Part shown: piece by piece, positions 1 to 12,460 of the stretch
How the letters are laid out: every line of letters starts with the position of its first letter
Position numbering within the stretch: position 1 is the stretch's first letter
Assembly (NCBI GenBank): GCA_014529385.2
Contig: CM043968.1
Coordinates: 28,419,513-28,483,512, forward strand
DNA: 64,000 bases
Source of the DNA: Adiantum capillus-veneris
Lineage: Eukaryota > Streptophyta > Polypodiopsida > Polypodiales > Pteridaceae
Direction of reading: 5' to 3'
Translations under genes and position numbers: made by a program
The notes under the pieces: model-generated
Told to the model about the DNA's origin: nothing
Database searches by the model: none
Seen by the model: the letters and a program-made list of their open reading frames with translations, nothing else

Positions 1-996
1 GAGGGAACAAACTCGAGGGGAGCCCTAGTCTATTCTGACTATCGAGGACGCAAGTGCATTTGTATCGAAGAAAGGCCGGCTCAGAGATTGGAGATAATTC
101 GAGTCTATGATGATTGAGATAGATTTCGAGACGAAAAGGGGAACCACTATCTGATAGTCTGTAACCTTGAAGATTACAACAGATATGGAGATAACGTGCC
201 AAAAGGGAAAATGGTTTCAGAAGCTCAAGAACCACCACCAAACATTGATCGACCTGGAGCAATTTTTATGTATGATAAGAAAACAACCAGGGTTTCAACT
301 AATAATGAAAATGTGGGAATCGATAAGCATGAGAGTGAGGGAATAGTCGCTTACTTTTGTTGCAAAGAACCATACTTAAACGAGTTAAGCAAGGACAAGG
401 TTCTTTACTTATTCTCTTATGAAACTGATATGGGGAAGGGTATAGTTTTTGTTGATAGATACGGGCGAGAATACCAACGTATTCTCCCAGAGGAGGTAGA
501 AAAGGCGACGGTTCCAGGAGCATCAACATATGCCCCAGACGAAGTGCCAAGAGCCGCCTACAACCCTAGCAAGTCGACGAATCCCTTTTCAGAAGATTAT
601 GACGCTGCCTCACATTCTACCTGACCGCAGACGTTCAACAATCAAAACCAACCAGCAACTCAGCCATCATTGGAGGCATGGATTTGAAAGAGTGCAACAT
701 TGGAACAAGACCAAAACCGAGATGGTTATCAAGCCGCACGAGGGCTAAGGGATTTGCAAGAACCACCACTCTATTCAAGGTATCAAGGAGAGAGTAAGCC
801 AAAGACTCAAGGGTCAACAGAGCCTGGAAGACCACCCATAGAACGAGTTCGAAGAGATGAACCGTCTCTGGCAAGAACTGTTAGAAATTATGGCTTAGGA
901 GCACCACTGGGAGTGGAACTAGCCTACTACAGAAGACCAGAGGAAGTATATCGATTAGGACGTGGAGATCCAATGATGAGGTTTGTAGACCATTAG
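1..996 (+). pseudogene. Element 1 pre-gag region (VDRYGR domain), decayed, 5' end off window
   Basis: Frame 1 is open from the window edge except for TGA at 115-117, TGA at 622-624 and TGA at 685-687; TAG at 994-996 probably lies beyond a small indel, because gag continues in frame 2. The encoded segment at about 310-500 has the pattern LSKxKxLYxFxY, then IVFVDRYGREY. The same pattern recurs on the other strand in element 3 (54295-54882), and a weaker copy lies at 20-165 here. The later part is Arg/Pro-rich. The position before gag suggests an N-terminal extension of the gag polyprotein or a separate ORF like the extra ORF of Tat/Ogre-type plant elements. I do not recognise the fold, so its function is unknown. 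It is clearly element-encoded, since it recurs with zinc-knuckle and protease-like modules. Confidence 0.6.
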
Positions 997-1006
997 ACCT
1001 TCTCAA

Positions 1007-4000
1007 GTGCAAAAATGGGTAAACAAGAAATACACAGGAAACAAAGATCCAAGAGATCATGTAGCAGCCTTTGTGTGCGTAATTAGAGCTGAAGAGGTGT
1101 TAGACTTCCCTACCCAATTTGCAAGGTTTGGACTAACCCTAGATGATGATGCTGCTACTTGGTTTGACTCTGTAGAGCGTAGAGACTTTGAGTCTATGGA
1201 GGAAGTGTTTGACGAGTTTATCGAGGAATTCTCACAAAGGGGGATAGCTCATAATACCGTCTCACAAATCCATAAATTCAAACAGAAAGATGGGGAATCT
1301 GTACAACAGGCAGCCCTAAGACTAAAAAGATATGTTAAGTTCTGTCATGTTGAAGAACTGCCAACTTAGTCCAGACTTATGCTTATATTCATCCAAGGAC
1401 TAAGGAATGCGGATCTCCAGAAAGACTTACATATGAAGAGGAGCATGACGTTGAATGAGTTGACCAAGGAGGCTCTTTACCTTGTGGACAATTGTGCGAT
1501 CTACAAAGAGGGAGAGTTCAATGACCTTGACGACGATTCATCTTCACAACAAAGTGGAAGCAAGTCTTCTAAGACAGCACCAAAAGGAGAAGTAGCTGTA
1601 AACCAAGAGAAACTTGTAGAGGAAGTGCTAAAAAAGATTAACTTATATGCCAAACCCCAGGCTAAACAGCTCAAGTGGTGTGCTATTAAACAAAAATGGA
1701 CAAACCATGGGACAGAGGAATGTTATTATAACAAGGGATATGTGAGAGAGAGACCTTACGCTCCCCAAGCTCAGGTAGCTTCTCCTCAAGTTCCACTGAT
1801 ACCTAGGTATCAACAAGCTGGCAACCTACCAGGACCTGTAGGTGTAGAAAGACCACAACCGGTGTTGGGGCAACAACCACCCCTACCAGGATTACGACCA
1901 GTCGGTATAAGATACATACCAACCGTAACCGAATCAGAGGAGAAGGATTTGGTGCCTAAGCATGCATATTATGAAGATCCCAATGGATATGCGGCAAACT
2001 CTGTCTATTATTCACCAGAAGAATCCTGGACACCAGAACCATGGAGCATGATAGGAAGTACAGGACCACCAACATCTGCAAAGGTAGCAGGAGAAGGAAG
2101 ATATAGCTTAGATGAGCGAACATTGTTGTTCATAGCCAACGGAGGTATGGGCGGACAGAGACATGCATACCAACAAAGGGGAGCTCAAGAAGCACCTCAA
2201 CAACCCAAGGGACCCTGCTACAAGTGTGGTGGAGACCATTGGCTAAGAGACTGTCCTCATGATGAAATCATTAGAGTCAACGCATATTGCACCGAGTATG
2301 GAGTTACTCATTTGATTCCTGATTGCCCTAAAAACCCGAGCAAAGGAGCAAAAACTACCTTGAACATGCTAGAAACTGTACCTTCCAGTGGAGGGTCAGA
2401 AAATGAAACAATCATACCTATTCAGGCGGTGATACGAGCCCAAGGTCAAAGAATGACGAACGAACCCATAATTGAAGAGCCAAAAACCGATGCCCCAAGT
2501 TCAGAAACTAAAAATCAGAGAAGCACTTGGAAAGCTAGAAAGGCACGTATGAAAGCCAGGAAAGAACGAGAGCAAACAGCTCTATCCGAGGAGTTAAAAC
2601 ATACAAAGGATAGATTAGAGCGGTTAGAGGATTTAGTTAGCTTAAGCTCACACACCACGGAAACAATAGCACCCAAGGAAATAGCAAAGCCCAAAAGTGC
2701 AGGATCAGGAGGATCAGTACTGGAAAACAAGATAAATGAGCAGTTGGATGCACTTCTAAAAGCTTATGAAGCCAGACTTCAAAAGAACCAAACCCAGGAG
2801 CAAAGGTGGATGACTTATCCATATGATGAAATAGAAAAACAAAGGTTGAAAATGTGTAGAAAGATGATTGAAATAACTCAATCATTGATGGAAGACCCGC
2901 TGGGTAAACCTGCAAATTGGCATGAAGTACCAGCTCCAACCCCTATCCAACCAACTTTAGAGGAACAAGTAGAAACGAAGGAAAGACTCATGAATACCTA
3001 TGAGTCCAGAGGAGAGCCTATCATAGTGCCAAATACAATAGATGAGGCAAGTGACGGGTTCCAGCCTAAAACATTGATAGAAATGGGTAAGGACTGTAAC
3101 AGTCTAGATGATCTGTGGAAGCAAATCCGTGAGGCCAACGAGGCTAACAGGATGAGTAACCACATGAATAGCACGAGAAAAGAGAAGAATGTGATCTTAC
3201 CTCCTATTGAAGAATTTGAGGCAAGGTCACAAATGAACTTTGAGATACATTCACAAGGGGGAGATCAGGGATCAATTAGTTCGGGGCACAACCAACCAGA
3301 CTCGCTGAAAACTTTACCCTCTTACCTAGGAGAATATGAAGCCAAGTCTGAAGTGAGAGCAATTCCATCTCAAAGACTTTCTTCTAACAAAGTGATGGAT
3401 TCACCAGGATTGATTGAGTTATTGTCCACCCCGGTGGCATGCACGATCACATTAGCCGAACTCCTAAGGTTACGACCAAACATGTGGACCACAATAGGTA
3501 AATGCCTAGAAAAATTTGGAGTGAAAGACCCCACCTTGAGGCTTCAGGAAGGGATCAGAGAGTTGGACAGGCCTCAACTAAACACTAGGTTAGTACCATT
3601 AAACAAGGTTGGAGAGTATTGCGAGGGAGAAGATGGAAACACCACGCTACCAGTAGAATTCCAAGGAGTAGTTTCCAAAGCTATTCTTGACAGTGGAGCG
3701 GGAGTTGCTATCGCCACTAAGGAAATATGGAAAAAATGGGGAAAAACAGCTTTAAGAGCTACCAAAATGAAATTGCAATTGGCAGATGGGTTCATGGAGA
3801 AGCCTCTAGGACTCTTAGAAAAAGTGATTGTCACTTCGTGTGGAATCGAGTATGAGCATACATTTGCAATAGTCGATTTCGACAAAAAGAACAATTATGA
3901 GATCATCTTGGGAAGACCATTCATGCGACAATTGAAGATGGTCCAAGATTGGGGTTACGACCACATATACCTCAGACATGGCAAGACAACAACTAAAATA

Positions 4001-4507
4001 CACCTGAAAGACCATAGTTACAAGGATGTGAACCAAACACCTTTGGAAGAGTTTGATTCAGCTACAGTGGCAGGATCGGAACTCCCAGCATGGTTAGGGC
4101 AACAAAAAGAGCTATGGATGTGCGGAGCTTCACATTGTGGAAGCTTAAGAAGAGAGGAATGCATCTTAGAAAGAGAGATTGAGGACAAAGAGTATATTCC
4201 GGATCCTTTCCTTGAAGATGCCTTGGAACCTCTAGAATGGGAACACATACTAGCAACAGTGGATGTGCTACCCTACTACATGGTAAGCATGATACCAGGA
4301 GGAGATGAGACGATAGAACAACCAGAACAAGAAGAGTTTTATAACTCCTCTGAACATCTGGAAATAAATAATGATGCAGATAATGAGTGTTCAGACAACT
4401 CCAGTGAGCGTGGGGGGAAAACAGAGAATAGCAAGTTTTATGATTTTGCTAATCAGCACCCTAGACGCCAGAACGCTATAGGAGGAAACGAGCAGGAAAC
4501 AAAGTGA
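1007..4507 (+). pseudogene. Element 1 gag and aspartic protease (Ty3/gypsy)
   Basis: Frame 2 encodes a Ty3/gypsy gag domain (about 1010-1500, with a DDDAATWFDSV-type core), interrupted only by TAG at 1367-1369. A zinc knuckle CX2CX3HX4C follows at 2216-2254; a second one about 80 bases on has lost a cysteine (C-x2-Y). Then comes a Glu/Lys-rich spacer with heptad-like stretches (2500-2900). The retropepsin starts with the catalytic DSG at 3689-3697 and has the ILGRPF flap-side motif near 3905. An acidic tail ends at TGA 4505-4507, which overlaps the start of the next frame (GTGA). Gag packages the RNA and the protease cleaves the polyprotein. The true start is uncertain: frame 2 is open from 989, so a fusion with the pre-gag region before a frameshift is likely. 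At about 1,170 codons this is long for a plant gypsy gag-protease. Confidence 0.85.
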
Positions 4508-7500
4508 GAGAGAACCTGATGCCCAGGATAAACGGTAAAACTCACTATTTGATGCTTGTAAAAGCAGAGGATTGTGTAAAAGATCAAATATCAGGAGGAT
4601 TCTCAAAAGATCGAAGAAAAAGAACACAAGAGGAAATAGAAAAATTACGAAAAGCTAAAACAGAAACAAAATCACAAAGATCTCAAAAATCAAACAAAGA
4701 AACAACAAAAGACCAAGAGTGGACCAAACTGGAACGTAAACAGAAATACCAAGAACTGAAACGGTCTTTACGTGAGATATGGACTACTGAAGAAGATAGT
4801 GATGGTAAAGGGGAGTCAGAGAAGGGAAACATGAATGTACCATCACACTATCGGAAATTTACCATCCAGGACAGAAAAATCATCATGACACCACCAGTCA
4901 GGGAAAGAACTAACCAAGAATCTTACGATGGGCCTGAAAATGAAAAAAGGATAGACCTCGCGGAACCTGGTGAAAAGCCCCAGCCAGTCTATATAGCAAA
5001 CGATTTAGAGACTGAAGAAGAAGAAAGGCTAACACAACTTCTCAAGAAGTATAAAGATGTTTTTGCATGGTCCTATAAAGACCTCAAAGGAGTTGATCCA
5101 TCAATATGCCAACATACAATTCCTTTGAAATCAAATGCAAAACCTAGCAGACAACCTCCTTATACATACAATGATACATTTGCTAAACAAATCAAAGAGT
5201 AGATTGACAAGCTGATGGAAGCTGAATTCATCTATGAAATTGAACATACAGATTGGGTGTCACCCATCGTGGTAGTTCCCAGAAAGAACGGAAAACTGCG
5301 AGTGTGTGTAAACCTCAAAAAGGTAAATGAAGCCACCATAAGGGATAATTATCCCTTGCCAATCACAGAACATGTACTTGAGCGGGTGGCCGGGAAACGG
5401 GCTTATTCCTTTCTGGACGGGTTTTCAAGATACAACCAACTGGCAATTGCAAGGGAGGATCAACACAAAACAGCGTTTGCCACAGAATGGGGAATTTATG
5501 TGTATCGAGTTATGCCGTTTGGCTTAACTAACGCCCCAGCTACCTTCCAATGGTTAATGACGCACGCGTTCAAAGAATACCTGAGAATATTCTTAGAAAT
5601 ATACATGGATGATCTTTGTGTACACTCTCTTCTACGAGAGGAACATATTGACCATTTACAAAAGATATTTGAAAAATGCAGGACATATCAAATCTGTCTT
5701 AACCCGGAAAAGTGTATTTTTATGGTTAAGCAAGGCCGCATCTTAGGATACATTGTCTCAAGAAATGGCATAACCACTGACCTAGACAAAGTCAAAGTCA
5801 TAGTAGACCTACCCAGGCCTACTAATGCGAAACAAGTGCAATCCTTCATGGGACACTGCAGATATTATCGAAGATTCATATACATGTATGCGGTCATCGC
5901 ACAACCTCTGTATCATTTGCTAGTCAATTTCGATTGGATCGAGGAGTGTGAAACTTCATTCCAAAAGCTGAAGGAAAACCTTGTATCAGCACCTGTACTT
6001 AAAGCACCAGATTGGAAAAAGATATTTCATGTTCACATTGATGCTTCTGCATATGCAATCGGGAGTATTCTAGCTCAACCTGGAGATGGAACAATGGATT
6101 TTCCAGTTTGTTATGCAAGCCGACAGTTAAACAGTGCAGAAAAGAACTACACAACCACCGGACGAGAAGGATTAGGAATGATTTATGCTGTAAAGAAATT
6201 TCGGCAATATTTGCTCGCAAATAAATTTGTGTTCTTCATAGATCATCAAGCTCTTTTGTATCTAGTAAATAAACCATGCAATACAGGGAGAATTGTACGT
6301 TGGTTTATTATATTGCTAGAGTTTGATTTCACAGTGGTGGTCGAAAAGGGTAAAACCCATCTACGAGCGGATCATCTTTCAAGGATACACAACGGGGAAG
6401 CTCCTGAAGGAGTAGATGATGACATACCAGATGCTTATCTTTTCAATATTGAAATGATACCCAAATGGTCTCAAGAAATTGTTAGCATTCTTTCCTTAGG
6501 CAATAGGTTTGATAATACGGAATACAAATCCAAAAAACAAACAATTCGACAAACAAAAAACTTCCAGTTGATTGCAGGACGACTGTATCATCTAGGATCG
6601 GACCAAATCCTACGATTATGTATAAATCCAGAAGAATTCGAGTGTTACCTTGAAGAAGCACATGTCCAGGATTGTGCATTTCATTGTTCAACAATGAAAA
6701 CACACCAGAGACTGAAACAGTTAGGGGTTTATTGGCCAACTATGTATGCAGACACACATTCTTATATTACCAATTGTACTATATGTAGTGCCAAACGACC
6801 AGTGGATCACGTGACATTGTTCCAGGTAAACATTGCACCTGCATGGAGTCAATATATCATTGATTTCTTAACCACCAGGATGTTTACTGAGACCATAACA
6901 AGAGCACGAAAAAAGGCTATAGAGCTCGAAGCTTGCGACTTTCAGCTAATTGGGAACCAACTCGATAAGCGAGGAAAGGACAATCAACTTAGAATATGTG
7001 CAAGTGAAAGTGAATACCTGCTGATTCTAGAACATGCACATAGCGGAATAAGTGGAGGCCATTTTTCGGATGATAAGACAATAAAAATTATCTTAACCAC
7101 AGGAATATGGTGGCCTACATTGCACATGGATGCTGAAGAGCTTGTAAAGCATTGTGACGCATGTCAGCGCACCAAGGTGCTGATAAAGAGAGATGAGATG
7201 CCACTACGGCCAATGATGGGAGCAAGGGAATTTGCAAAATGGGGCATTGATTTTGTGGGATCTATTTCACCCCCTGCATATCGCACCCATACCCAATATA
7301 TCATTGTGGCTACTGACTATCTCACAATTTGGGCAGAAGCCAAGTCAACGCAAAAAGCAGATGCACGGACCACTGCACAATTTTTGTATGAGAATGTTTT
7401 TGTACGATACGGTTTACCAATAGAAATTGTCAGTGATCGTGGAACACATTTTCTTAATGAAGTTATTGAATATCTGCTAGAGGAATTCATGGTCATACAT

Positions 7501-8034
7501 AGGAAATCTGCTCCATACCATCCACAGGCAAATGGACAAGCTGAGGCCACAAATAAAACACTATGCACGGTTCTCACTAAAATTGTGTCAGAGTCAAGAA
7601 CAGATTGGGATCAGCAGCTACACTCAACACTATGGGCATACATGGTAGCTTACAAAACATCTATAGGAGCAACACCGTACAACATGGTGTTTGGCCTAAA
7701 TACTATATTACCCATAGAGTTTTTAATTCCAACTCTACGAGTAGCGAAACACTTAGAATGGACAGGGCATGAGCTCTCTTCAAGAATAGATGATCTTGAA
7801 AAGCTAGATGAACTCCGCTTGAGAGCTGTAGCTTCGATCTATGCTAAAAAGAGAAGACAAAAAGAGTTTTTTGACAAGCATGTGCGCACTAAAGAGTTCC
7901 AAACAGGTGATCATGTACTTGTTTATACTTTGAAGCAACATGCCAAGAAACTTAAAAAGCGAGGGATGGGACCCTTTGTGATTAATGATCTATCGCAAAG
8001 TGGAGCTTGTCAAGCTTGCTACATTAGCAGGTGA
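4504..8034 (+). pseudogene. Element 1 pol: RT, RNase H, duplicated H2C2, integrase
   Basis: Frame 1 carries a Lys/Glu-rich linker, the pre-RT segment (DVFAWSYKDL near 5060), reverse transcriptase with YMDD at 5602-5613, RNase H (HIDASAYAIG near 6030), two H2C2 zinc-binding domains (6661-6786 and 7033-7164) and the integrase core with Asp 7249, Asp 7435 and Glu 7543, a D,D35E triad. It would copy RNA into DNA and insert it. The only internal stop is TAG at 5200-5202, just before the RT core. The frame ends at 8034 inside the integrase tail; frame 2 carries on with a GEEIPN-type tail, so a frameshift lies near 7985-8030. A gypsy element normally has one H2C2, so the duplication is odd. I saw no chromodomain. 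The order RT-RH-INT places it in Ty3/gypsy. Confidence 0.92.
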
Positions 8035-8641
8035 AGAAATTCCCAATTGGATTAGTGGATGTCGATTGAAGAAATATCATTTACCACTCACACAGGAGAT
8101 GCTTCAACAAATCCATCAAGGAAAACAACGAATGAAGGAGAAACGGAGAGTACGAGAAGAAGCTCAAGAGGAAGCAAAAGAACGCATTGCAAAACGAAGA
8201 CTTCTACGACAACAACAACAAGGTCAAGCACCATTGCAAATCAATGCCATTCGACTAACGACATTGGATGAAGACACAATGGAGCCCATAATTGCAGTCA
8301 AAGTGGATAGCAATCAAGTTGAATCGACGGCATTGCTTGATTCTGGAGCTCAAGCAAATTTGATCTCTTACGGATTATACCAACAACTCAAGTCCACAGG
8401 TCAACTTCATCCTACTCCTCAAGTGCTGGAAAGTAGTACATCACACTTGTTGAAAACATTGGGCTGGACTATATTGCATGTACAAGTACATCAATATATT
8501 TACCCACACAAATTTTATGTAGTCAAAGATAAAAGCACACAACACCCAATGTTGTTGGGACAACCTTGGCAAAAAAAGTACAATGTGCAGATAGACTGGA
8601 ATGCGAATGCAGTCAAAATTCAGCATGCACAAGAACAATAG
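7985..8641 (+). pseudogene. Integrase tail plus second retropepsin-like domain
   Basis: Frame 2 begins with the rest of the integrase C-terminus (LAGEEIPN, then a RLKKYH-type end), followed by a basic Lys/Arg/Glu helix-like stretch (residues 40-80). Residues 112-215 look like a second aspartic protease: ALLDSGAQANLI with the catalytic DSG at residues 119-121, and the closing MLLGQPW at about 189-195, followed by a DWN segment. This is separate from the protease before RT (DSG at 3689) and sits after integrase, where plant gypsy elements normally have none. The same module, with the DSG altered, is found in element 3 (52536-53018), so it is a conserved part of the clan and not a random duplication. 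The frame continues beyond TAG 8639-8641 into the W-x-P-K tail. Function unknown; proteolysis or structural use are both possible. Confidence 0.7.
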
Positions 8642-9361
8642 GTAATATCCTTTACTCGGCAACCACGGAATAATCAGTTGCCAGCAATGCAATCACTGGA
8701 AAAAGAGCCAAAAGCAAGAGTGCCACCAAAGAACGACATGATACCCAAGGCTAACAAATAGGTAAAAGCCAACCATGCTAACTACATACATACGAAGGCA
8801 CCGACAGTGCAAAGATCTAGGTTACCAAAACAAGGGAAACAAGTATGGATGTGGAAGGATAGAAATGACATGGAAGACCAAAAACAATGCAACGAAAGAA
8901 TTCAACCGAAGCAGATCGTTCAACCAAAAACCAAGGGCATAAAACAAATATGGATCCCAAAGAAAATGCTTAGCAATAACCCAAATGTTACTCGCATTTG
9001 GATACCGAAACAAAAGCAAAAGGAACTCCCTTCAGTACAAGCAACATCGGAAGGCAGACATCTGCATTTGCAAAAGGACAACCGACTTATGTGGATGCCA
9101 ATCAGCAACAAAACAGTGGCAACACATGAAGTAGCAAAACACCTACAAAAACCGGCAAAAACAAGCTACCAATGGAAAGCAAAAGAAATACGGTCCACGG
9201 CCATTCCGGCCAAGCCAATCCTCTCCATAGAAACAACTACGGATATATCAACAATAGCGGCAAAGACACTGCCTTTTGCAAGAAAGACAATTAAACAAAG
9301 AGCAGTAGAGTTACAGCTGTTACTTGCAAAGAAAGGAAACCTTGACGGCGAATGCCGATAA
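8642..9361 (+). pseudogene. Element 1 C-terminal W-x-P-K repeat tail
   Basis: The same frame 2 continues after TAG 8639-8641 and is broken again by TAG 8759-8761. From 8807 it is open for 184 codons. It is basic and Gln/Lys-rich and repeats a short motif: KQVWMWKD, KQIWIPKK, TRIWIPKQ and RLMWMPIS, about 20-40 residues apart. Similar tryptophan-proline-lysine motifs follow the second protease-like domain in element 3. A related motif between gag and protease of some plant copia elements is known to me from memory, so it may be a general nucleic-acid or protein-binding linker. I see no membrane segment or zinc finger. The ORF ends about 165 bases before a polypurine stretch, so it is the last gene of element 1. 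Confidence 0.55.
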
Positions 9362-9525
9362 GCATCTTGCTTATACCCTTCTCTTGCACAACATTAATTT
9401 TTCCATGCATTGACCGAGTATGCATAAAGTAGGGCCACATTAATTGGCCAAGCATTAGCACAAATTCAACCTATGCACGACACATACTACGCGGCCATAC
9501 CTTGTTGTACGGGAGGACTCCGGCT

Positions 9526-9539
9526 AGGAGGAGGGGAGG
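9526..9539 (+). other. Polypurine tract candidate of element 1
   Basis: Fourteen purines in a row, shortly after the last element 1 ORF. In LTR elements such a tract primes plus-strand DNA and abuts the 3' LTR. Here the first plausible LTR start (TGTGGAAC at 9550) is 10 bases further on, so the assignment is tentative. Confidence 0.4.
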
Positions 9540-9549
9540 CATTCTCAAA

Positions 9550-11071
9550 TGTGGAACTAATAGCAGGAAGAGCAAAAAGGGCATGATTTTCGACTATTTT
9601 AAGGGTTGTTGTTTGATTGCAAAATTTTCTGGACTAACCCAAGTACATATGCCCTTATACAGCATGTATCTATAGGTATATGCAGCCAAACGCCAAATCA
9701 AGTCCCTAGGTGTGTGTATATAAGTAGAAATAGCCATTTTTCGGACGAAATATTAGTAAAATGGAGAAATCCGGCCAGAAAAATTGCATGTGAGTGTATA
9801 TAATGTTTTGCAGTGATGTATGTGATTTATTATGATTTTTGGGGATTTTCTGGGTTTGATTTGCTATTTTCCTTTTGGTTTTGCTAATTTTCGGCAGAAA
9901 AACTTCAAAAATACAAAAAGCAGGTGAAAAACGATCGTAATGAAAAACAAAAAATATGGGGATGATCAGTGACTATAGGACAACCTATGGTACAGTGGGA
10001 GTGTAATTATGAAACTGGAGCGGAAAGCGTGTTTTGGACAGATTTTGACCGAAATGCCAAATTTCTCGTAAACAGAGCAAATGGAGTCCAAATCAAGAAA
10101 TTTTTGAGCCTAAACCGCATCTCGCAAGAATTTGGGAGCACATGCCAAATTTCATGAAAAATGGTTCGGGGACCTCCATTATAAGAAATTTTCACCTCAT
10201 TTTTAGCTCATTTTCACTATTGACATTTGAGAGAGAGCTTCTGCCACCTAGAGTGAGCGGAACTTCCAGTAGCTTCTACGACACACACGACTACCCGACG
10301 GGCTTCAGACATGAGAGGTAGGCTCACCACCTTGAGCTTTTCGCGCATGTTTGTCGTTTTGTCGTGAAAACTAGTGTAGGGTTCATACACAAAGCGGGCA
10401 GTAGAGACCTACAAGTAGAAGCGGCCACCTAACGGCTAACCCAAAAGCAACGAGACTTCATCGGCAGCTTACCCTAGCATAGGAGATGAGTCTTGGATGT
10501 CCAAAGGCAGTAGAAAACCATCGAGAAAAACCCTAATTCCTAGAATCCCGCAAGAGGCCACCAAATAGGAAATCGGCGAAAAGGCGCCCAAATGCTACCA
10601 AAATTCATGGGTAGGAGCATCTCGACATGCTCGATGAGTCTATGTAGCCCACATGACCAAAAGGTGACCCTAAGCGGAACTAAACTTTAGAAACAGCATC
10701 AGACACACAAAGCGTCAAATAGCTCTTGCGGCCAAACCGCATGTCTGTTTGCCACCAAACTTCACGAGCGGCTTTCTTGGACCATCAACAACCAAGTCCT
10801 ATGGTGGTAGAACACCACAAATCATCAAAGATATGTAAACGCAACCACGGGTGCTTCTAGAGCGACAAATTGCCAAATGAAGCTCCGGTAAAGCCAAAGT
10901 CGACAAAAACCATACGGCAAGGATCCCCAAGTTATCGGGAAGCTATGGAGACCAACATCAAGAAATTTCATTGCCAAAAAGCACTCCAAAAGTTAGAAAA
11001 TGGCTTGGAGGCTTTGAAATCCACACAGGGAGTTACTTTCTATCCATTTGACTTTTTTGTTGAAATTAGGC
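9550..11071 (+). other. Candidate 3' LTR or tail of element 1 (no gene)
   Basis: No coding region is visible. The stretch has LTR-like organisation: a TATA-type sequence (GTATATAAG) near 9716, a second TATA-like ATTATAAG near 10179, and a gagagagagcttc block near 10228 that resembles the presumed R region of the LTR at 22551-23482. The U5-like part is GC-richer. No matching 5' copy is in the window, so the ends are not established and the right boundary is only bracketed by the inverted-repeat element that follows. Confidence 0.35.
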
Positions 11072-11075
11072 TTAA

Positions 11076-12396
11076 CACTAGGTTGGTAACCTAACAGGAC
11101 ATAAAAGTGTCCTTTCAGGGTTTTGAAAAAAACCTCCAAAACCATAGTAGATCCACTCATTTTGTAAAATCCTTTCATAAGGTTATAGTTCAAGGCCTAC
11201 TACACATGGAAAAAATAAGAAACTTGTAAAATTTCTCATCTTTTGGTCACACCAAGCCTCCAAAGTTGATGGACTAGTACATTTTCATCAAAACAGTCAT
11301 TTCTTACGTTTTGTTGCATAAAAATAAGATTAGGGATTTTTGTAGGACTTGAGATAAATTCCCTAGTTAACTTCAATGGGTTGGTGATCAGAACATATGA
11401 TTGCTTCTCACTCACTATTTTTTGTTTTGCCAAAAGAAATAGGTACAAAAAAGTTGAATTTTTACCATTCTGCAAACCTATCATCAAAGTTTCTATAGCC
11501 ATGCTCAATACAAATAATATATGCATGTTTTCTTAGTTCCCTATTGTCCTTTAGGTTCATAAGGATCCATGGAGCATGTCAAAAGAATAATACATCTCTT
11601 ACCAAGGGGAATCTTGGGGACAAAGATGAAGTGCTAAATACAGCAAACATGAAAAAACTGGGTTCAACATTATGATTTGTATAATCCCATAGAAACTATT
11701 CAATATCTAGCCAAATTTGATCCTTATGACTAGATACGGTTACTACCTACAAAATGCATGTAGTTGTCACAAGAAACTAACAATATTGAAAAAGCTATAC
11801 TTGATATACTAGAATGTTTCGTTTTCTTCTATAATTGAAAAAATCAACCATCGTTGTCTACTACGCAAAATAGGGTATTAGGTGCCCCAAAACTCAAGGA
11901 ATATTAGCTTTATGTTACAATATGTGACATAGAGAATCAAAACTGCATTTGGATATCATGAAAGCCACCAAAAAAATCATAGAAGAGCTAAAATTCGCTA
12001 AAAAACAGGATTTGACAATTTTTGTAATTTAGTCATAACTTACAACTTTAACATCTATTTCTTCCTAGAAGCATCAGGACATGTTGAGGACTACTAAAGA
12101 TAGTTCTCTAGCATTATAGACCTCACAAACATAAAATGTAGAGTGGTATAGTTGCAAAAAGTTGAAAAAAGCCAAAAATAGGACTCGTTTTTTCACACAG
12201 TTTAGGTTGTGAAATGTTGTGCAAGGACAAGGTTAAAGATGGAATTGATATTCCAAAAAAATGTCGAGTTTTTTTCAGCTCATGAGACAACTTTGTAGAC
12301 AGATAGCACCTCCAAATCCATTTTGAAAATCTTGACATAATTCAAGGAAAATGGTCACTTCACAGGACATAAAAGTGTCCCATTACCAACCTAGTG
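11076..12396. mobile_element. TIR element, 1,321 bp, flanked by TTAA
   Basis: The left end reads CACTAGGTTGGTAA (11076-11089) and the right end is its exact reverse complement (12383-12396). TTAA lies immediately outside both ends (11072-11075 and 12397-12400). Just inside each end is the near-palindrome GGACATAAAAGTGTCC. There is no ORF over about 100 codons and none that I recognise as a transposase, so it is non-autonomous. TTAA duplication is the hallmark of piggyBac-type insertion, while the CACTA terminus suggests the CMC/EnSpm superfamily, which makes 3 bp duplications; the adjacent triplets (TAA and TTA) do not match. The superfamily is therefore open. Confidence 0.7.
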
Positions 12397-12460
12397 TTAA
12401 AAGGGACTCAGGGGGACTAAGGGCAGGCACTAGTGACAAATTGCATGAAAAAATCATTAG

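Noticed and set aside
9606-10195. Small ORFs after element 1
   Set aside because: Short, mutually antisense and in LTR-like sequence.
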